Source: Listeria cossartiae subsp. cossartiae | GTDB taxonomy: Bacteria; Bacillota; Bacilli; Lactobacillales; Listeriaceae | Assembly (NCBI RefSeq): GCF_014224155.1 | Contig: NZ_JAASUI010000004.1 | Span: 124,001-188,000 of the forward strand | Direction of reading: 5' to 3' | DNA: 64,000 nucleotides | Part shown: positions 1 through 8,029 of the stretch, in pieces | Layout of the letters: every line of letters begins with the position of its first letter | Position numbering within the stretch: the first letter of the stretch is position 1 | The notes under the pieces: model-generated | Seen by the model: only the letters and a program-made list of their open reading frames with translations | Told to the model about the DNA's origin: nothing | The model's database searches: none | Made by a program: the position numbers and the translations under genes

Positions 1-409
1 TGACATCGCGCCGTTCAAAAAGAGCAGCTGTAGCAGAGTGACGAAGCTTATCAATTTCATCATTGATACTGGCATCTTTTTCGATATATGTGTCGCTTTG
101 TGGAACGTAGGCTTCTGGTTGATAGTAATCATAATAACTAACGAAATATTCTACTGCATTATTTGGGAAAAACTCTTTAAATTCACTATAAAGCTGACCT
201 GCTAGCGTCTTATTGTGCGCCATGACAAGTGTTGGTTTATTTACTTCTTGAATTACATTGGATACAGTAAAAGTTTTCCCTGTACCGGTTGCCCCAAGTA
301 AAGTTTGGTGTTTCAAGCCTTTTCTCAATCCCGCAACTAATTGTTCAATTGCTCTAGGTTGGTCTCCTTGTGGACTATACTTAGAAACTAACTCAAATTT
401 ATCCTTCAA
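1..409 (-). CDS. uvrB: UvrABC excinuclease subunit B, N-terminal part (cut by window edge)
   Basis: UvrB is the damage-verifying helicase-like subunit of nucleotide excision repair and works with UvrA and UvrC. The visible N-terminal 136 residues begin [18 protein letters not shown] and contain Walker A GATGTGKT and the [10 protein letters not shown] beta-hairpin signature. The rest lies beyond base 1. The start is TTG at 409, chosen because an AGGGGG ribosome site lies 8 bases upstream and the reading begins at the family's usual first residues. An SOS box at 558-571 and an extended -10 (TAAAAT, 521-526) lie upstream, so DNA-damage induction through LexA is likely. Confidence 0.97.
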   Translation of the reverse strand, partial: MKDKFELVSKYSPQGDQPRAIEQLVAGLRKGLKHQTLLGATGTGKTFTVSNVIQEVNKPTLVMAHNKTLAGQLYSEFKEFFPNNAVEYFVSYYDYYQPEAYVPQSDTYIEKDASINDEIDKLRHSATAALFERRDV

Positions 410-557
410 CTCGGATTCCCCCTATTCTTTATCGGTCCGATTCTGGCATCTGAAAAGCTTTACTTGTGAAAAGTCCAGCAAAGCAAAAAGCGGATTTTTT
501 TCAGATCCGTTAATGTATCTATTTTAGCATAAATATTTTAATTAGCCTAGCAAAAAC

Positions 558-571
558 CGAACATATTTTCG
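558..571 (-). promoter_or_regulatory. LexA (SOS) box upstream of uvrB
   Basis: The 14-mer CGAACATATTTTCG differs at one base from the Gram-positive SOS palindrome CGAACATATGTTCG. It lies upstream of the uvrB -10 element (TAAAAT preceded by TGC, 521-529). uvrB is a classic LexA target, so the site and its location agree. Confidence 0.82.
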
Positions 572-579
572 CATTTGTT

Positions 580-612
580 GAAAAATAAAAAACGCAACCT
601 GTTGATTACGCT
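580..612 (-). terminator. Intrinsic terminator after csbA
   Basis: On the minus strand AGCGTAA pairs with TTGCGTT (two G-U pairs) around a short loop and is followed by TTTTATTTTTC. It separates csbA from the uvrB promoter. Confidence 0.6.
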
Positions 613-661
613 TTTCTTTATTTTATCACTTTTACGTAGTTCTACCTATATATTTGCTTTG

Positions 662-901
662 TTAAAAGTCACTGCCACTCTTCTTCAAACGGCGTAGCAT
701 ATATGTTGCAAGCACAAAACCAATCGTCATCGAAAACGCATCAAGCACAATAAGCCACAGCGAATTCGTATAACCTAACTTGGCAGACGCAGCAATTAAA
801 ATCACCATCAAAAGCAGTGCCACATAACGATTATAGGTGATTCGCGCAAAGAGGATCACAAGTAGGCAAGGGAAAATAAGCGCAGATATAATTTGATCCA
901 T
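662..901 (-). CDS. csbA: CsbA family small membrane protein
   Basis: This 79-residue protein matches the size and hydrophobic layout of Bacillus CsbA, a general-stress membrane protein of unknown function that lies beside uvrB in Bacillus too. Three hydrophobic spans are visible at about 5-23, 28-45 and 49-69, with a basic tail (RRLKKSG). The ATG follows a strong GGGGAGG. I see no clear SigB promoter directly upstream, so it may be read with the upstream HD gene. Confidence 0.85.
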   Translation of the reverse strand: MDQIISALIFPCLLVILFARITYNRYVALLLMVILIAASAKLGYTNSLWLIVLDAFSMTIGFVLATYMLRRLKKSGSDF

Positions 902-922
902 CTTACTTTCCTCCCCTTTTTT

Positions 923-1570
923 TTACGCGTCTCGTAATGCTTTTGTCGTTATTTCTGTCGTAAGCTGTGGTAATTCTGTTTTTTCGATACCTTTTTCAGC
1001 AAGCATATCTGGCAAAATTTCTTTTAAAAAGTACTTCACACTAGCCATTTCTCGGTATTGATAAATGGTCGCAAGTGCTTCACTATAAATTTCCACAAAA
1101 ATGTTCTCTGGATTGCCTTTTTGAATTTCGCCAAAGGATTCGTATAACAAATCTACTTTATCAGAAATAGCGAGAATTTTCCCTTCTAACGTACTGTCTT
1201 TACCTTCTTTTAGCAAATGACGATAAATCGGTTGAAAGGTTTTTGGAATTTCTCGCTCGATAAAGTTTTTTGTCATACTTTCTTCTACTTCTGAAAGCAT
1301 TTCGCGCAGTTCCGTTGTTGCGTATTTCACGGGTGTTTTGATGTCCCCGATGAAAAGCTCTGAATAATCATGATTTAGTGCTTTTTCGTATAATGCGCGC
1401 CAATTCACTTCATTCCCAGCTTCTTCCTCTACCGCACCGAAAAATTGGGCAATCGAAGTTACTTTATAGGAGTGTTCTGCAACAGAATGCTCTTGATATT
1501 TAAATTTTCCTGGGCAACGATAAATGTTTTCTAAATCTGATAAACTTTGGAAATATTGATGGATTCCCAT
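923..1570 (-). CDS. HD-domain 5'-nucleotidase, YfbR family
   Basis: This 215-residue protein is probably a metal-dependent 5'-deoxynucleotidase of the YfbR/HDDC2 type, which hydrolyses dNMPs. The HD signature is complete: HSVAEH (H33), HDYSE (H67, D68) and SDKVD (D137), almost the same numbering as E. coli YfbR. No membrane segment is seen. It sits between csbA and a small membrane protein, each with its own ribosome site (here GGAGGG). The substrate is inferred from the family. Confidence 0.85.
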   Translation of the reverse strand: MGIHQYFQSLSDLENIYRCPGKFKYQEHSVAEHSYKVTSIAQFFGAVEEEAGNEVNWRALYEKALNHDYSELFIGDIKTPVKYATTELREMLSEVEESMTKNFIEREIPKTFQPIYRHLLKEGKDSTLEGKILAISDKVDLLYESFGEIQKGNPENIFVEIYSEALATIYQYREMASVKYFLKEILPDMLAEKGIEKTELPQLTTEITTKALRDA

Positions 1571-1591
1571 AGTATCCCTCCATTCTTCGTT

Positions 1592-1978
1592 TTATTCCTC
1601 GCGTTTTTGCTTTTTATTGGCTGGATTAGTATTTTCGATTTCACGCATCATCAGCGCCGCGCAGTAACCAATTAGCGCAATCATTGCAGCTGAATACGTT
1701 CTAAAGTTATCGGTAGCAAAAATAAAAATAATGGCTGAAAATAAAAATGTGGTTAATATTCCCCAGCTAAATAGCTTCGCCCCGCGTGCCGTTCCAACTT
1801 TCATATGTGAGTAAATCCCCACATAACAAATCAATTGAATCAAAATAAATTGAACAATGGATAAACCGATGACTACCGTAAGATTGTGATTCCACACGAC
1901 TGCTAAAATCGAAATAATAATCATCACAATAATTCCCGTAATAACAATGAATTTTTGCATTGGTGATAATTTCTTCAA
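1592..1978 (-). CDS. Small four-helix membrane protein of unknown function
   Basis: I do not recognise a functional family. The 128-residue protein has four hydrophobic spans (about 9-29, 34-56, 69-88, 94-110), a basic loop after the second and a charged C-terminus (NKKQKREE). The start is TTG at 1978, preceded at 7 bases by GGAGG. It lies directly downstream of the CzrA-like zinc sensor in the same orientation, so metal-linked expression is possible, but nothing in the sequence suggests metal transport. Confidence 0.75.
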   Translation of the reverse strand: MKKLSPMQKFIVITGIIVMIIISILAVVWNHNLTVVIGLSIVQFILIQLICYVGIYSHMKVGTARGAKLFSWGILTTFLFSAIIFIFATDNFRTYSAAMIALIGYCAALMMREIENTNPANKKQKREE

Positions 1979-2085
1979 AATACTTCCTCCAAGCTTTTAT
2001 TTGTTACTTACTTTACCATAATCTCTGTTTATTTGGGATAAAAAACACCCATCATTCCTAAAAAAGGTTTTCTGAGCGTTCCCAA

Positions 2086-2391
2086 TTAATGATGATGCAC
2101 ATGTCGGATTGCTTGTGTGAGTAGTTCTAATACATGGTTATCATCTTGCATATAATAAATGGTCGTACCTTCACGTCTCGATTTCACAAGCCTTAAATTC
2201 TTTAAAAATCGCAGCTGATGTGACACAGTTGTTTGGTTAAACGCAAGTGTCCGTGCAATTTCGTTCACAGAGTATTCGCGGTCTTGAAGCAAATTTAAAA
2301 TCTGCACACGCGTGGGGTCAGAAAGCGCCTTAAAAATTTGTGTGACACTAAATAGCGTTTCTTCATCTAATGGTTGTTTTGCGTTTTCCAT
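2086..2391 (-). CDS. czrA: ArsR/SmtB-family zinc-sensing repressor, CzrA-like
   Basis: This 101-residue winged-helix repressor has the DNA-recognition helix [15 protein letters not shown] and the complete alpha-5 metal site of S. aureus CzrA at identical positions: D84, H86, H97 and H100. CzrA releases DNA when it binds zinc or cobalt. The C-terminus is His-rich (RHVHHH). A perfect TCATAT-N4-ATATGA inverted repeat overlaps its own promoter (2420-2435), indicating autoregulation. No zinc exporter gene is adjacent, so other targets must lie elsewhere. The symbol is assigned by ligand match. Confidence 0.85.
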   Translation of the reverse strand: MENAKQPLDEETLFSVTQIFKALSDPTRVQILNLLQDREYSVNEIARTLAFNQTTVSHQLRFLKNLRLVKSRREGTTIYYMQDDNHVLELLTQAIRHVHHH

Positions 2392-2419
2392 TGAATATCA
2401 CTCCATTTTCCATATATGG

Positions 2420-2460
2420 TCATATACTCATATGATACTTAAATAGGAATGATTCCGCAA
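2420..2460 (-). promoter_or_regulatory. czrA promoter with ArsR-type operator
   Basis: The minus strand shows TTGCGG (2455-2460), a 17-base spacer and TATCAT (2432-2437). The inverted repeat TCATAT-N4-ATATGA (2420-2435) overlaps the -10 and is followed by further ATATGA-like half sites toward the gene. Repression by the CzrA-like protein is inferred. Confidence 0.6.
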
Positions 2461-2540
2461 GTTTAACAACACATCTACTAAAAAATGATTAAATATGAGC
2501 AAAAAAGTGATTCTCCCTGATTAAATGCTATAATTTTTTT

Positions 2541-2662
2541 ATCAATATGGAAGGAGAGCTGGGGAATAAAAATGGTTTTAAATATTTGAGAAGTTATTTA
2601 AACCGCCTAACACACCAAAAAGAGCCCGATTAACCTGTGGAAAGGAAAATCGGGCTTTTTTT
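2541..2662 (+). ncRNA. Candidate small RNA between czrA and phoU
   Basis: On the plus strand, divergent from czrA and convergent with phoU, an extended -10 (TGC then TATAAT, 2529-2534) precedes a roughly 120-nt stretch ending in a strong intrinsic terminator at 2623-2662. The only coding potential is a five-codon ORF (ATG at 2572, MVLNI) behind an AAGGAGAG-like ribosome site. The -35 is poor (GTGATT). A short regulatory RNA, a leader peptide transcript, or an antisense partner of the phoU mRNA end are all possible. Confidence 0.45.
2623..2662. terminator. Bidirectional terminator of the pst-phoU operon
   Basis: AGCCCGATT (2623-2631) pairs with AATCGGGCT (2648-2656). A seven-T run follows on the plus strand and CTCTTTTT follows on the minus strand. 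It lies directly behind the phoU stop codon. Confidence 0.88.
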
Positions 2663-3320
2663 ATCTATTTAAATCTTCAATTTCGCCACTCTTCAAGTAA
2701 ACAATCCATTCGCACACATTCGTTACATAATCACCAATGCGTTCGATATATTGAGAAACTAATAACAATTGCGAAACATCTTCAATATGTTCTGGTTCTT
2801 CTTGCATGAAATGAATACATTTTTGATAAACGATTTTGTGTAGCTTATCAACCTCATTATCACGCATTGCAATTTCTCGAGCAGCAACGTCATCCTCTGC
2901 AAGATATGCTTTTAACACATCTTGTAACATTGATTTTACGATTTCGCCCATTTCGGGGATTTCCGGAATGGGCTTTAAAACTTTACTTTCGCCAATTAAA
3001 ATAGCTGTTTTGGCAATACTTACTGCGTGGTCGCCAATCCGTTCTAAATCAGAACTTGTTTTCAGCACAGTAACAATTTTTCGTAAATCCATGCCAACTG
3101 GTTGTTGCAAAGCGATTAATTCAAAAGAGCGTTGTTCCAGTGAAAGTTCCATGTTATTGATTGCTTTATCTTCTGCGACTACTTGTTTCGCAAGTTCCGT
3201 ATCGCGGTGCACAAGCGACTTCACTGCTTTAAAAATTGCTTCGTTCGCAAGCATTCCCATTTCCATTAGATGTTGGTGCAAGTCGTTTAACTGTTCCGTA
3301 AAAATTTTTCTGACTACCAT
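2661..3320 (-). CDS. phoU: Phosphate transport regulator PhoU
   Basis: PhoU couples the Pst transporter to the PhoR-PhoP signal and lowers phosphate uptake and signalling when phosphate is plentiful. The 219-residue protein has two PhoU three-helix repeats with the metal-ligand motifs DLERIGDH (about 92-99) and QYIERIGDY (about 192-200). It is the last gene of pstS-C-A-B-B-phoU, with a GGAG ribosome site 12 bases after the preceding pstB. Confidence 0.97.
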   Translation of the reverse strand: MVVRKIFTEQLNDLHQHLMEMGMLANEAIFKAVKSLVHRDTELAKQVVAEDKAINNMELSLEQRSFELIALQQPVGMDLRKIVTVLKTSSDLERIGDHAVSIAKTAILIGESKVLKPIPEIPEMGEIVKSMLQDVLKAYLAEDDVAAREIAMRDNEVDKLHKIVYQKCIHFMQEEPEHIEDVSQLLLVSQYIERIGDYVTNVCEWIVYLKSGEIEDLNR

Positions 3321-3332
3321 AATAACACTCCT

Positions 3333-4112
3333 TTATCCAAATCGTCCTGAAATATAGTCTTCGGTTTCTTTTTCTGCTGGGTTAGTAAAAATACTTGTTG
3401 TATCCGCAAATTCCACGATGCGACCGTTGAGGAAAAAGGCCGTTTCATCGGAAATTCGGGAAGCTTGTTGCATATTATGCGTCACAATTACAATGGTATA
3501 ATCTTTCTTTAGTTCTAAAATCAAGTCTTCCACTTTCGCTGTCGAAATGGGATCTAGTGCCGAAGTTGGCTCATCCATCAAGATGACATCCGGTTTAACG
3601 GCAAGCACGCGCGCGATACATAGTCGCTGCTGTTGTCCACCTGACATTCCAATCGCCGAACGATCCAGCCTATCATGTACTTCTTCCCAAAGAGCCGCCT
3701 GACGCAAACTTCTTTCTACTATCTCATCAAGCACTTTTTTATCTTTCACACCGTGCATCCGCGGTCCATAAGCGACATTATCATAAATCGAAAATGGGAA
3801 CGGGTTGGCTTGTTGGAAAACCATACCCACTTTTTTTCGTAAATTAACCATATCGATTTTAGGATCTTGGACATTTTCGCCACCAATATGGATTTCACCA
3901 GTTGTTTTCACATTGGGAATTAAATCATTCATTCGGTTAAGCGTTCTAAGGAAAGTAGATTTCCCACAACCCGATGGACCAATTAAGGCAGTCACTTGAT
4001 TCTTCTTAATATTTAACGCGATTTTTTGTAGTGCTTGTTTGGAACCATAAAATAAATCTACATCTTTTGTTTCAATGATATATTCTACTTTTTCAGCAGT
4101 TTCGGTTGTCAT
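3333..4112 (-). CDS. pstB: Phosphate ABC transporter ATP-binding protein (second copy)
   Basis: PstB hydrolyses ATP to drive phosphate import. The 259-residue protein carries Walker [10 protein letters not shown], the signature MSGGQQQR, Walker [14 protein letters not shown] and H-loop THNMQQ. It is the promoter-distal of two tandem, closely similar pstB genes, the same arrangement as in Bacillus, and probably arose by duplication. The C-termini of both copies end in a nearly identical TEDYISGxFG. Confidence 0.96.
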   Translation of the reverse strand: MTTETAEKVEYIIETKDVDLFYGSKQALQKIALNIKKNQVTALIGPSGCGKSTFLRTLNRMNDLIPNVKTTGEIHIGGENVQDPKIDMVNLRKKVGMVFQQANPFPFSIYDNVAYGPRMHGVKDKKVLDEIVERSLRQAALWEEVHDRLDRSAIGMSGGQQQRLCIARVLAVKPDVILMDEPTSALDPISTAKVEDLILELKKDYTIVIVTHNMQQASRISDETAFFLNGRIVEFADTTSIFTNPAEKETEDYISGRFG

Positions 4113-4126
4113 AAAAAAGCTCCTTT

Positions 4127-4945
4127 CTAGCCAAAGTTACCAGAAATATAGTCTTCGGTTTGTTTTTGTTGAGGATTCGTGAAAAGTTCGGATGTTCCTG
4201 AGAATTCCACGACTTCGCCTAAATAGAAGAAAGAAGTGTAGTCAGAAACCCGCGCTGCTTGTTGCATATTATGCGTTACGATAATGATTGTATATTTATT
4301 TTTCAGTTCATTGATTAAATCTTCAATTTTACTTGTTGAAATCGGATCAAGTGCAGATGCTGGTTCATCAAGCAGTAACACTTTCGGCTGCATGGCAACA
4401 GCTCTAGCGATACAAAGTCGTTGTTGCTGCCCACCGGAAAGCGATAGCGCACTTTTTCCTAAATCGTCCTTTACTTCGTCCCACAGAGCTGCACGACGCA
4501 AACTTTTCTCCACGCGCTCCATAATTTCTTTTTTATTTTTCATGCCATGACGTTTGAGTCCAAAAGCAACATTTTCATAAATGGATTTGGTAAATGGGTT
4601 TGGTTTTTGGAATACCATCCCGATTTCTTTACGAACGTTGTACAAATCGACTTCTTTACGGTTAATATTAATGCCATCGTATAAAATTTGGCCTTCCATA
4701 CGGCAACCGTCAATTTCATCATTCATGCGATTTAAGGCTCTTAAATAAGTAGATTTCCCGCAACCAGATGGCCCAATCAGAGCTGTCACTTTATTTTCCG
4801 GGAAAGTTAAATCAACACCTTTGATTGCGTGATTATCCCCGTAATATACGTGCAAATCCTCGGTCGCCATTGCAGCAGGAAGTGAATGAGGATCTGGTGT
4901 TGCTTGTAAAATTGTATTGATTTCAGGTTTCTTTGTTAACATCAT
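4127..4945 (-). CDS. pstB: Phosphate ABC transporter ATP-binding protein (first copy)
   Basis: This 272-residue ATPase has Walker [18 protein letters not shown], Walker [14 protein letters not shown] and the THNMQQ switch. It is longer than the neighbouring copy through an N-terminal extension of about 25 residues. The gene begins with two consecutive ATG codons; the first is 6 bases from AAGGAG. It follows pstA by 23 bases. Confidence 0.96.
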   Translation of the reverse strand: MMLTKKPEINTILQATPDPHSLPAAMATEDLHVYYGDNHAIKGVDLTFPENKVTALIGPSGCGKSTYLRALNRMNDEIDGCRMEGQILYDGININRKEVDLYNVRKEIGMVFQKPNPFTKSIYENVAFGLKRHGMKNKKEIMERVEKSLRRAALWDEVKDDLGKSALSLSGGQQQRLCIARAVAMQPKVLLLDEPASALDPISTSKIEDLINELKNKYTIIIVTHNMQQAARVSDYTSFFYLGEVVEFSGTSELFTNPQQKQTEDYISGNFG

Positions 4946-4968
4946 TTTAATCTCCTTTTCCTGGCTTT

Positions 4969-5853
4969 TTACGACGAGGTCATGCGTTTATAAACAAATT
5001 TTCCAAGCAAACGAGCTAGGACGTTGAAAAGTAATACCGAAAGAATTAATACAGCAGAGGCTCCGTCCGAAACAGCTTGCGCATCCGGCATAATTCCTTC
5101 CCCATTAATTTTCCAAATATGAACAGCTAGCGTTTCTGCTGGGCGGAAAATATTTAGTGGTGATGCTGGGTTCATTGGGTTCCAGTCAGTAAAATCAAGG
5201 ATTGGCGTACTCTGCCCTGCTGTGAAAATAAGCGCGGCTGCTTCACCAAATACCCGTCCTGCTGCTAAAATAACCCCTGTAATAATTGCTGGTAGTGCGG
5301 CTGGAACAAGTACTCGCGTAATCGTTTCCCATCTGGATAAACCTAGCGCAAGCCCGGCCTCACGTTGCGTGTTTGGAATCGCATTAAGTGCTTCTTCGAC
5401 AACACGAATTAATAGTGGTAAATTGAAAATCGTTAGTGTAAGCGCCCCGGAAATAACCGAGAAGCTCCACCCCATTTGGATAACAAAAACAAGGAAACCG
5501 AATAGCCCAACAACGATAGATGGAAGTGAGGAAAGCACTTCAATCGTTGTGCGAATTAAATCTGTAATCCAATTTTTACGCGCATATTCTGCCATATAAA
5601 TTCCCGCTCCGAGCGAGATAGGGACAGAAATAATCATAGTAATAATGAGCATATAAAATGAATTCCAGATTTCTGGGCCGATGCCACCGCCAGCTTGGAA
5701 CGACTGTGGTGGGGTCGTCAAAAACTTCCAGCTAAGTTGCGGAACACCTTTTACTAAAATATAGCCTAATAAACCAGCTAAGATAACAACAATTAATACG
5801 GCAATAGCATAAAATACGCCTGTTGCGATTTTATCTTTTGTTTTTACATTCAT
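4969..5853 (-). CDS. pstA: Phosphate ABC transporter permease PstA
   Basis: PstA forms the membrane channel together with PstC. The 294-residue protein has six predicted helices and the permease EAA-like loop ([24 protein letters not shown]). Its ATG overlaps the pstC stop in an ATGA junction, so translation is coupled. Confidence 0.96.
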   Translation of the reverse strand: MNVKTKDKIATGVFYAIAVLIVVILAGLLGYILVKGVPQLSWKFLTTPPQSFQAGGGIGPEIWNSFYMLIITMIISVPISLGAGIYMAEYARKNWITDLIRTTIEVLSSLPSIVVGLFGFLVFVIQMGWSFSVISGALTLTIFNLPLLIRVVEEALNAIPNTQREAGLALGLSRWETITRVLVPAALPAIITGVILAAGRVFGEAAALIFTAGQSTPILDFTDWNPMNPASPLNIFRPAETLAVHIWKINGEGIMPDAQAVSDGASAVLILSVLLFNVLARLLGKFVYKRMTSS

Positions 5854-6800
5854 TTGACTTTCCTCCTACGTCCGATGAAGCGGATCACAATGATGAAGAA
5901 TAGTGACATTGCTAGTAGCACCATTGCAAGTGACCAAAGGATATTATTATCAAGCGTGCCCATAACTGTATTTCCCATACCCATTGTTAAAATACTAGTT
6001 AATGTGGAAGCTGGCTCAAATAATGATGTTGGAATAACAGCCGAGTTCCCGATAACCATTTGTACAGCAAGGGCTTCACCGAATGCACGAGCCATCCCAA
6101 AAACAATCGCTGTCAAAATCCCAGAGCGCGAACTACGAAGCACGACTTTCCAAATCGTTTGGAAACGTGTTGCTCCAAGCGCCAAAGAAGCTTCGCGGTA
6201 ATGACGTGGCACAGATTTAATCGCATCTACGCTGAGTGAAGTAACAGTCGGCAAAATCATGACCGTCAAAACAACTGTCGCCGCTGCAATACCAAACCCG
6301 CTTCCCGAAATATGGTCACGAATAAACGGAACGACTACACTTAGTCCAATGAATCCATAAACAACAGATGGAATACCAACTAAAAGTTCCATAACTGGTT
6401 GTAAAACTTTTTTCCCAAACTTAGGTGAAATTTCCACCATGAAAATTGCGGCACCAATTGCAAGTGGTCCGGCAATACAAGCCGCAAAAAGGGTTACTGC
6501 AAAGGAACCAATAATCATCGGCAAAGCGCCAACTAATGGATTACCATTTGCATCTTTTTGCGAAGGATTCCAGTCTGTTCCAGTTATAAAATCAACAAAA
6601 GACACTTTATTGACCGTAAATGTAGCTAAACCTTTTGATATAACAAAAAATAAAATAGACGCTGCGGCAATAACCATGATGGAAATACAAATGAATGTAA
6701 TAATTTTGCCTCTAGTTTCGAGATGCGCCTTTTTAGAAGTTTGTGTAAGCTTCTTTTCTTTTATCGCTTCCAAGTCACGTAAGCTCCTTTCTCCTCCCAT
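5850..6800 (-). CDS. pstC: Phosphate ABC transporter permease PstC
   Basis: This is the partner permease of PstA, with a hydrophobic core and the loop REASLALGATRFQTIWKVVL. I start at ATG 6800 (MGGERSLRDLE, 316 residues), because TTAGGAG lies 5 bases before it. The longer in-frame ATG at 6815 has no ribosome site and lies in the base of a hairpin (6814-6856). Confidence 0.92.
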   Translation of the reverse strand: MGGERSLRDLEAIKEKKLTQTSKKAHLETRGKIITFICISIMVIAAASILFFVISKGLATFTVNKVSFVDFITGTDWNPSQKDANGNPLVGALPMIIGSFAVTLFAACIAGPLAIGAAIFMVEISPKFGKKVLQPVMELLVGIPSVVYGFIGLSVVVPFIRDHISGSGFGIAAATVVLTVMILPTVTSLSVDAIKSVPRHYREASLALGATRFQTIWKVVLRSSRSGILTAIVFGMARAFGEALAVQMVIGNSAVIPTSLFEPASTLTSILTMGMGNTVMGTLDNNILWSLAMVLLAMSLFFIIVIRFIGRRRKVK

Positions 6801-6813
6801 GTTTACTCCTAAC

Positions 6814-6856
6814 ATGGGTATACGTCTATCCCGATACTACTAGGATAGACGCCCAT
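6814..6856 (-). other. Intercistronic hairpin between pstS and pstC
   Basis: A perfect 9-bp stem (CGTCTATCC with GGATAGACG at 6823-6831 and 6843-6851), extended by outer GGG/CCC pairs, fills the pstS-pstC gap. No U-run follows, so it is probably not a terminator. It may stabilise the pstS message so that the binding protein is made in excess over the permease genes. Confidence 0.6.
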
Positions 6857-6866
6857 TTCATTCTTT

Positions 6867-7775
6867 TTATTTTACGTCAGTTAGTTTACCAGATGCATCG
6901 CGTTCCACTTTCATGGATTTGATTGATTGGTAACCAAGTTGTGGTACGATATTGTTTTGTACTTCATCAGAAGTCATATATTTTAAGAAAGTTTTTGTTA
7001 GACCTTTTGGTTCGCCATTAGTATACATATGTTCATAAGACCAGATTTTCCAGTCGTTTGTTGCTACTTTATCTTCTGTTGGTTCAACGCCGTCTAGTGA
7101 AAGACCAACGACAGAAGCGTCAATGTAAGAGAATGCTAGGTAGCTGATTGCTCCTGGAGTTTCGCTTACGATTTTACGAACTGTACCAGATGAATCTTGT
7201 TCTTGTGCTTTAATTGGTGTTTTACCATCAAGTCCCCATTTTTCGAAAGTAGCACGTGTTCCGCTTCCTTCTGCACGGTTGATGATTGTAATTTTCTCGT
7301 CTTTACCACCAACGTCTTTCCAGTTAGTTGTTTTACCAGTGAAGATATCGATTAATTGTTGTTTAGTGATGTTTTTAACGCCTACATCTTTATTTACTAC
7401 TGGAGCCATTCCGACAACTGCTACACGGTGATCAACTAGTTTCGAAGCATCTACGCCGTCTTTTTCTTCAGCGAATACGTCCGAGTTACCAATTTCTACT
7501 GCGCCTTGTTGTACTTGTGTTAAACCAGTTCCAGAGCCGCCGCCTTGCACATTAATTTGTGCTTTAGGGTTCGTGTTTGTAAATTCTTTGGAAGCTGCTT
7601 CAACGAGTGGTTGAAGTGCAGTGGATCCGACTGCTGTTAATGAGCCAGAAACTTCTTTATCCCCTTTTGTTGATCCGTTTGCTTTATCTGATGAACTGCT
7701 GTCACTTCCACATGCTGCGAAGACAAGCATTACTGCTGCTAACATTGCTACTATTCCCAAATACTTCTTTTTCAT
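6867..7775 (-). CDS. pstS: Phosphate-binding lipoprotein PstS
   Basis: PstS captures phosphate outside the membrane for PstCAB. The 302-residue protein has a lipoprotein signal with lipobox VFAAC (Cys about 22), a Ser/Asp/Lys-rich linker and phosphate-binding motifs GSTALQP, GGGSGTG and RAEGSGTR. It is the first gene of the operon and has a Pho box upstream. Confidence 0.97.
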   Translation of the reverse strand: MKKKYLGIVAMLAAVMLVFAACGSDSSSSDKANGSTKGDKEVSGSLTAVGSTALQPLVEAASKEFTNTNPKAQINVQGGGSGTGLTQVQQGAVEIGNSDVFAEEKDGVDASKLVDHRVAVVGMAPVVNKDVGVKNITKQQLIDIFTGKTTNWKDVGGKDEKITIINRAEGSGTRATFEKWGLDGKTPIKAQEQDSSGTVRKIVSETPGAISYLAFSYIDASVVGLSLDGVEPTEDKVATNDWKIWSYEHMYTNGEPKGLTKTFLKYMTSDEVQNNIVPQLGYQSIKSMKVERDASGKLTDVK

Positions 7776-7822
7776 TATCTTATTCCCACCTTGTTTTTTA
7801 ATTGTTATTCCTTACAAGTATT

Positions 7823-7876
7823 ACTATAACGCCTGAGATTTAAGGTGGTGTGTAGCTAATGTTAAGTAATTGTAAA
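7823..7876 (-). promoter_or_regulatory. pstS promoter with PhoP box
   Basis: Reading on the minus strand, TTTACA, TTAACA and TACACA occur as direct repeats with exact 5-base spacers (7871-7876, 7860-7865, 7849-7854). They lie 20 bases before TATAGT (7823-7828). This 11-base periodicity of TT(A/T/C)ACA matches the Bacillus PhoP activation site. The phoPR genes lie next door. Confidence 0.82.
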
Positions 7877-7983
7877 TAACCACATTTTTTGTCGGAAATG
7901 TAAACTTTTTTATGAATATCTTTCAAATAGAAGGCAAACTGGTAAATTATCACCCCAATTTTGTTCGTTTCGTAAATAAAATA

Positions 7984-8028
7984 AAAATATCCTGTCCGAA
8001 AGATTACATTCTTTCAAACAGGATATTT
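7984..8028 (-). terminator. Terminator of phoPR
   Basis: A long stem ending in ATATCCTGT...ACAGGATAT is followed by a U-rich tract (TTATTTTATTT) on the minus strand, directly after the phoR stop. Confidence 0.85.
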
Positions 8029-8029
8029 A

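Noticed and set aside
5222..5599. Long antisense ORFs over pst, phoU, ftsX, secA, murA, atp and thr genes
   Set aside because: They lack ribosome sites and family features, and their frames follow from the codon bias of strongly supported genes on the other strand.
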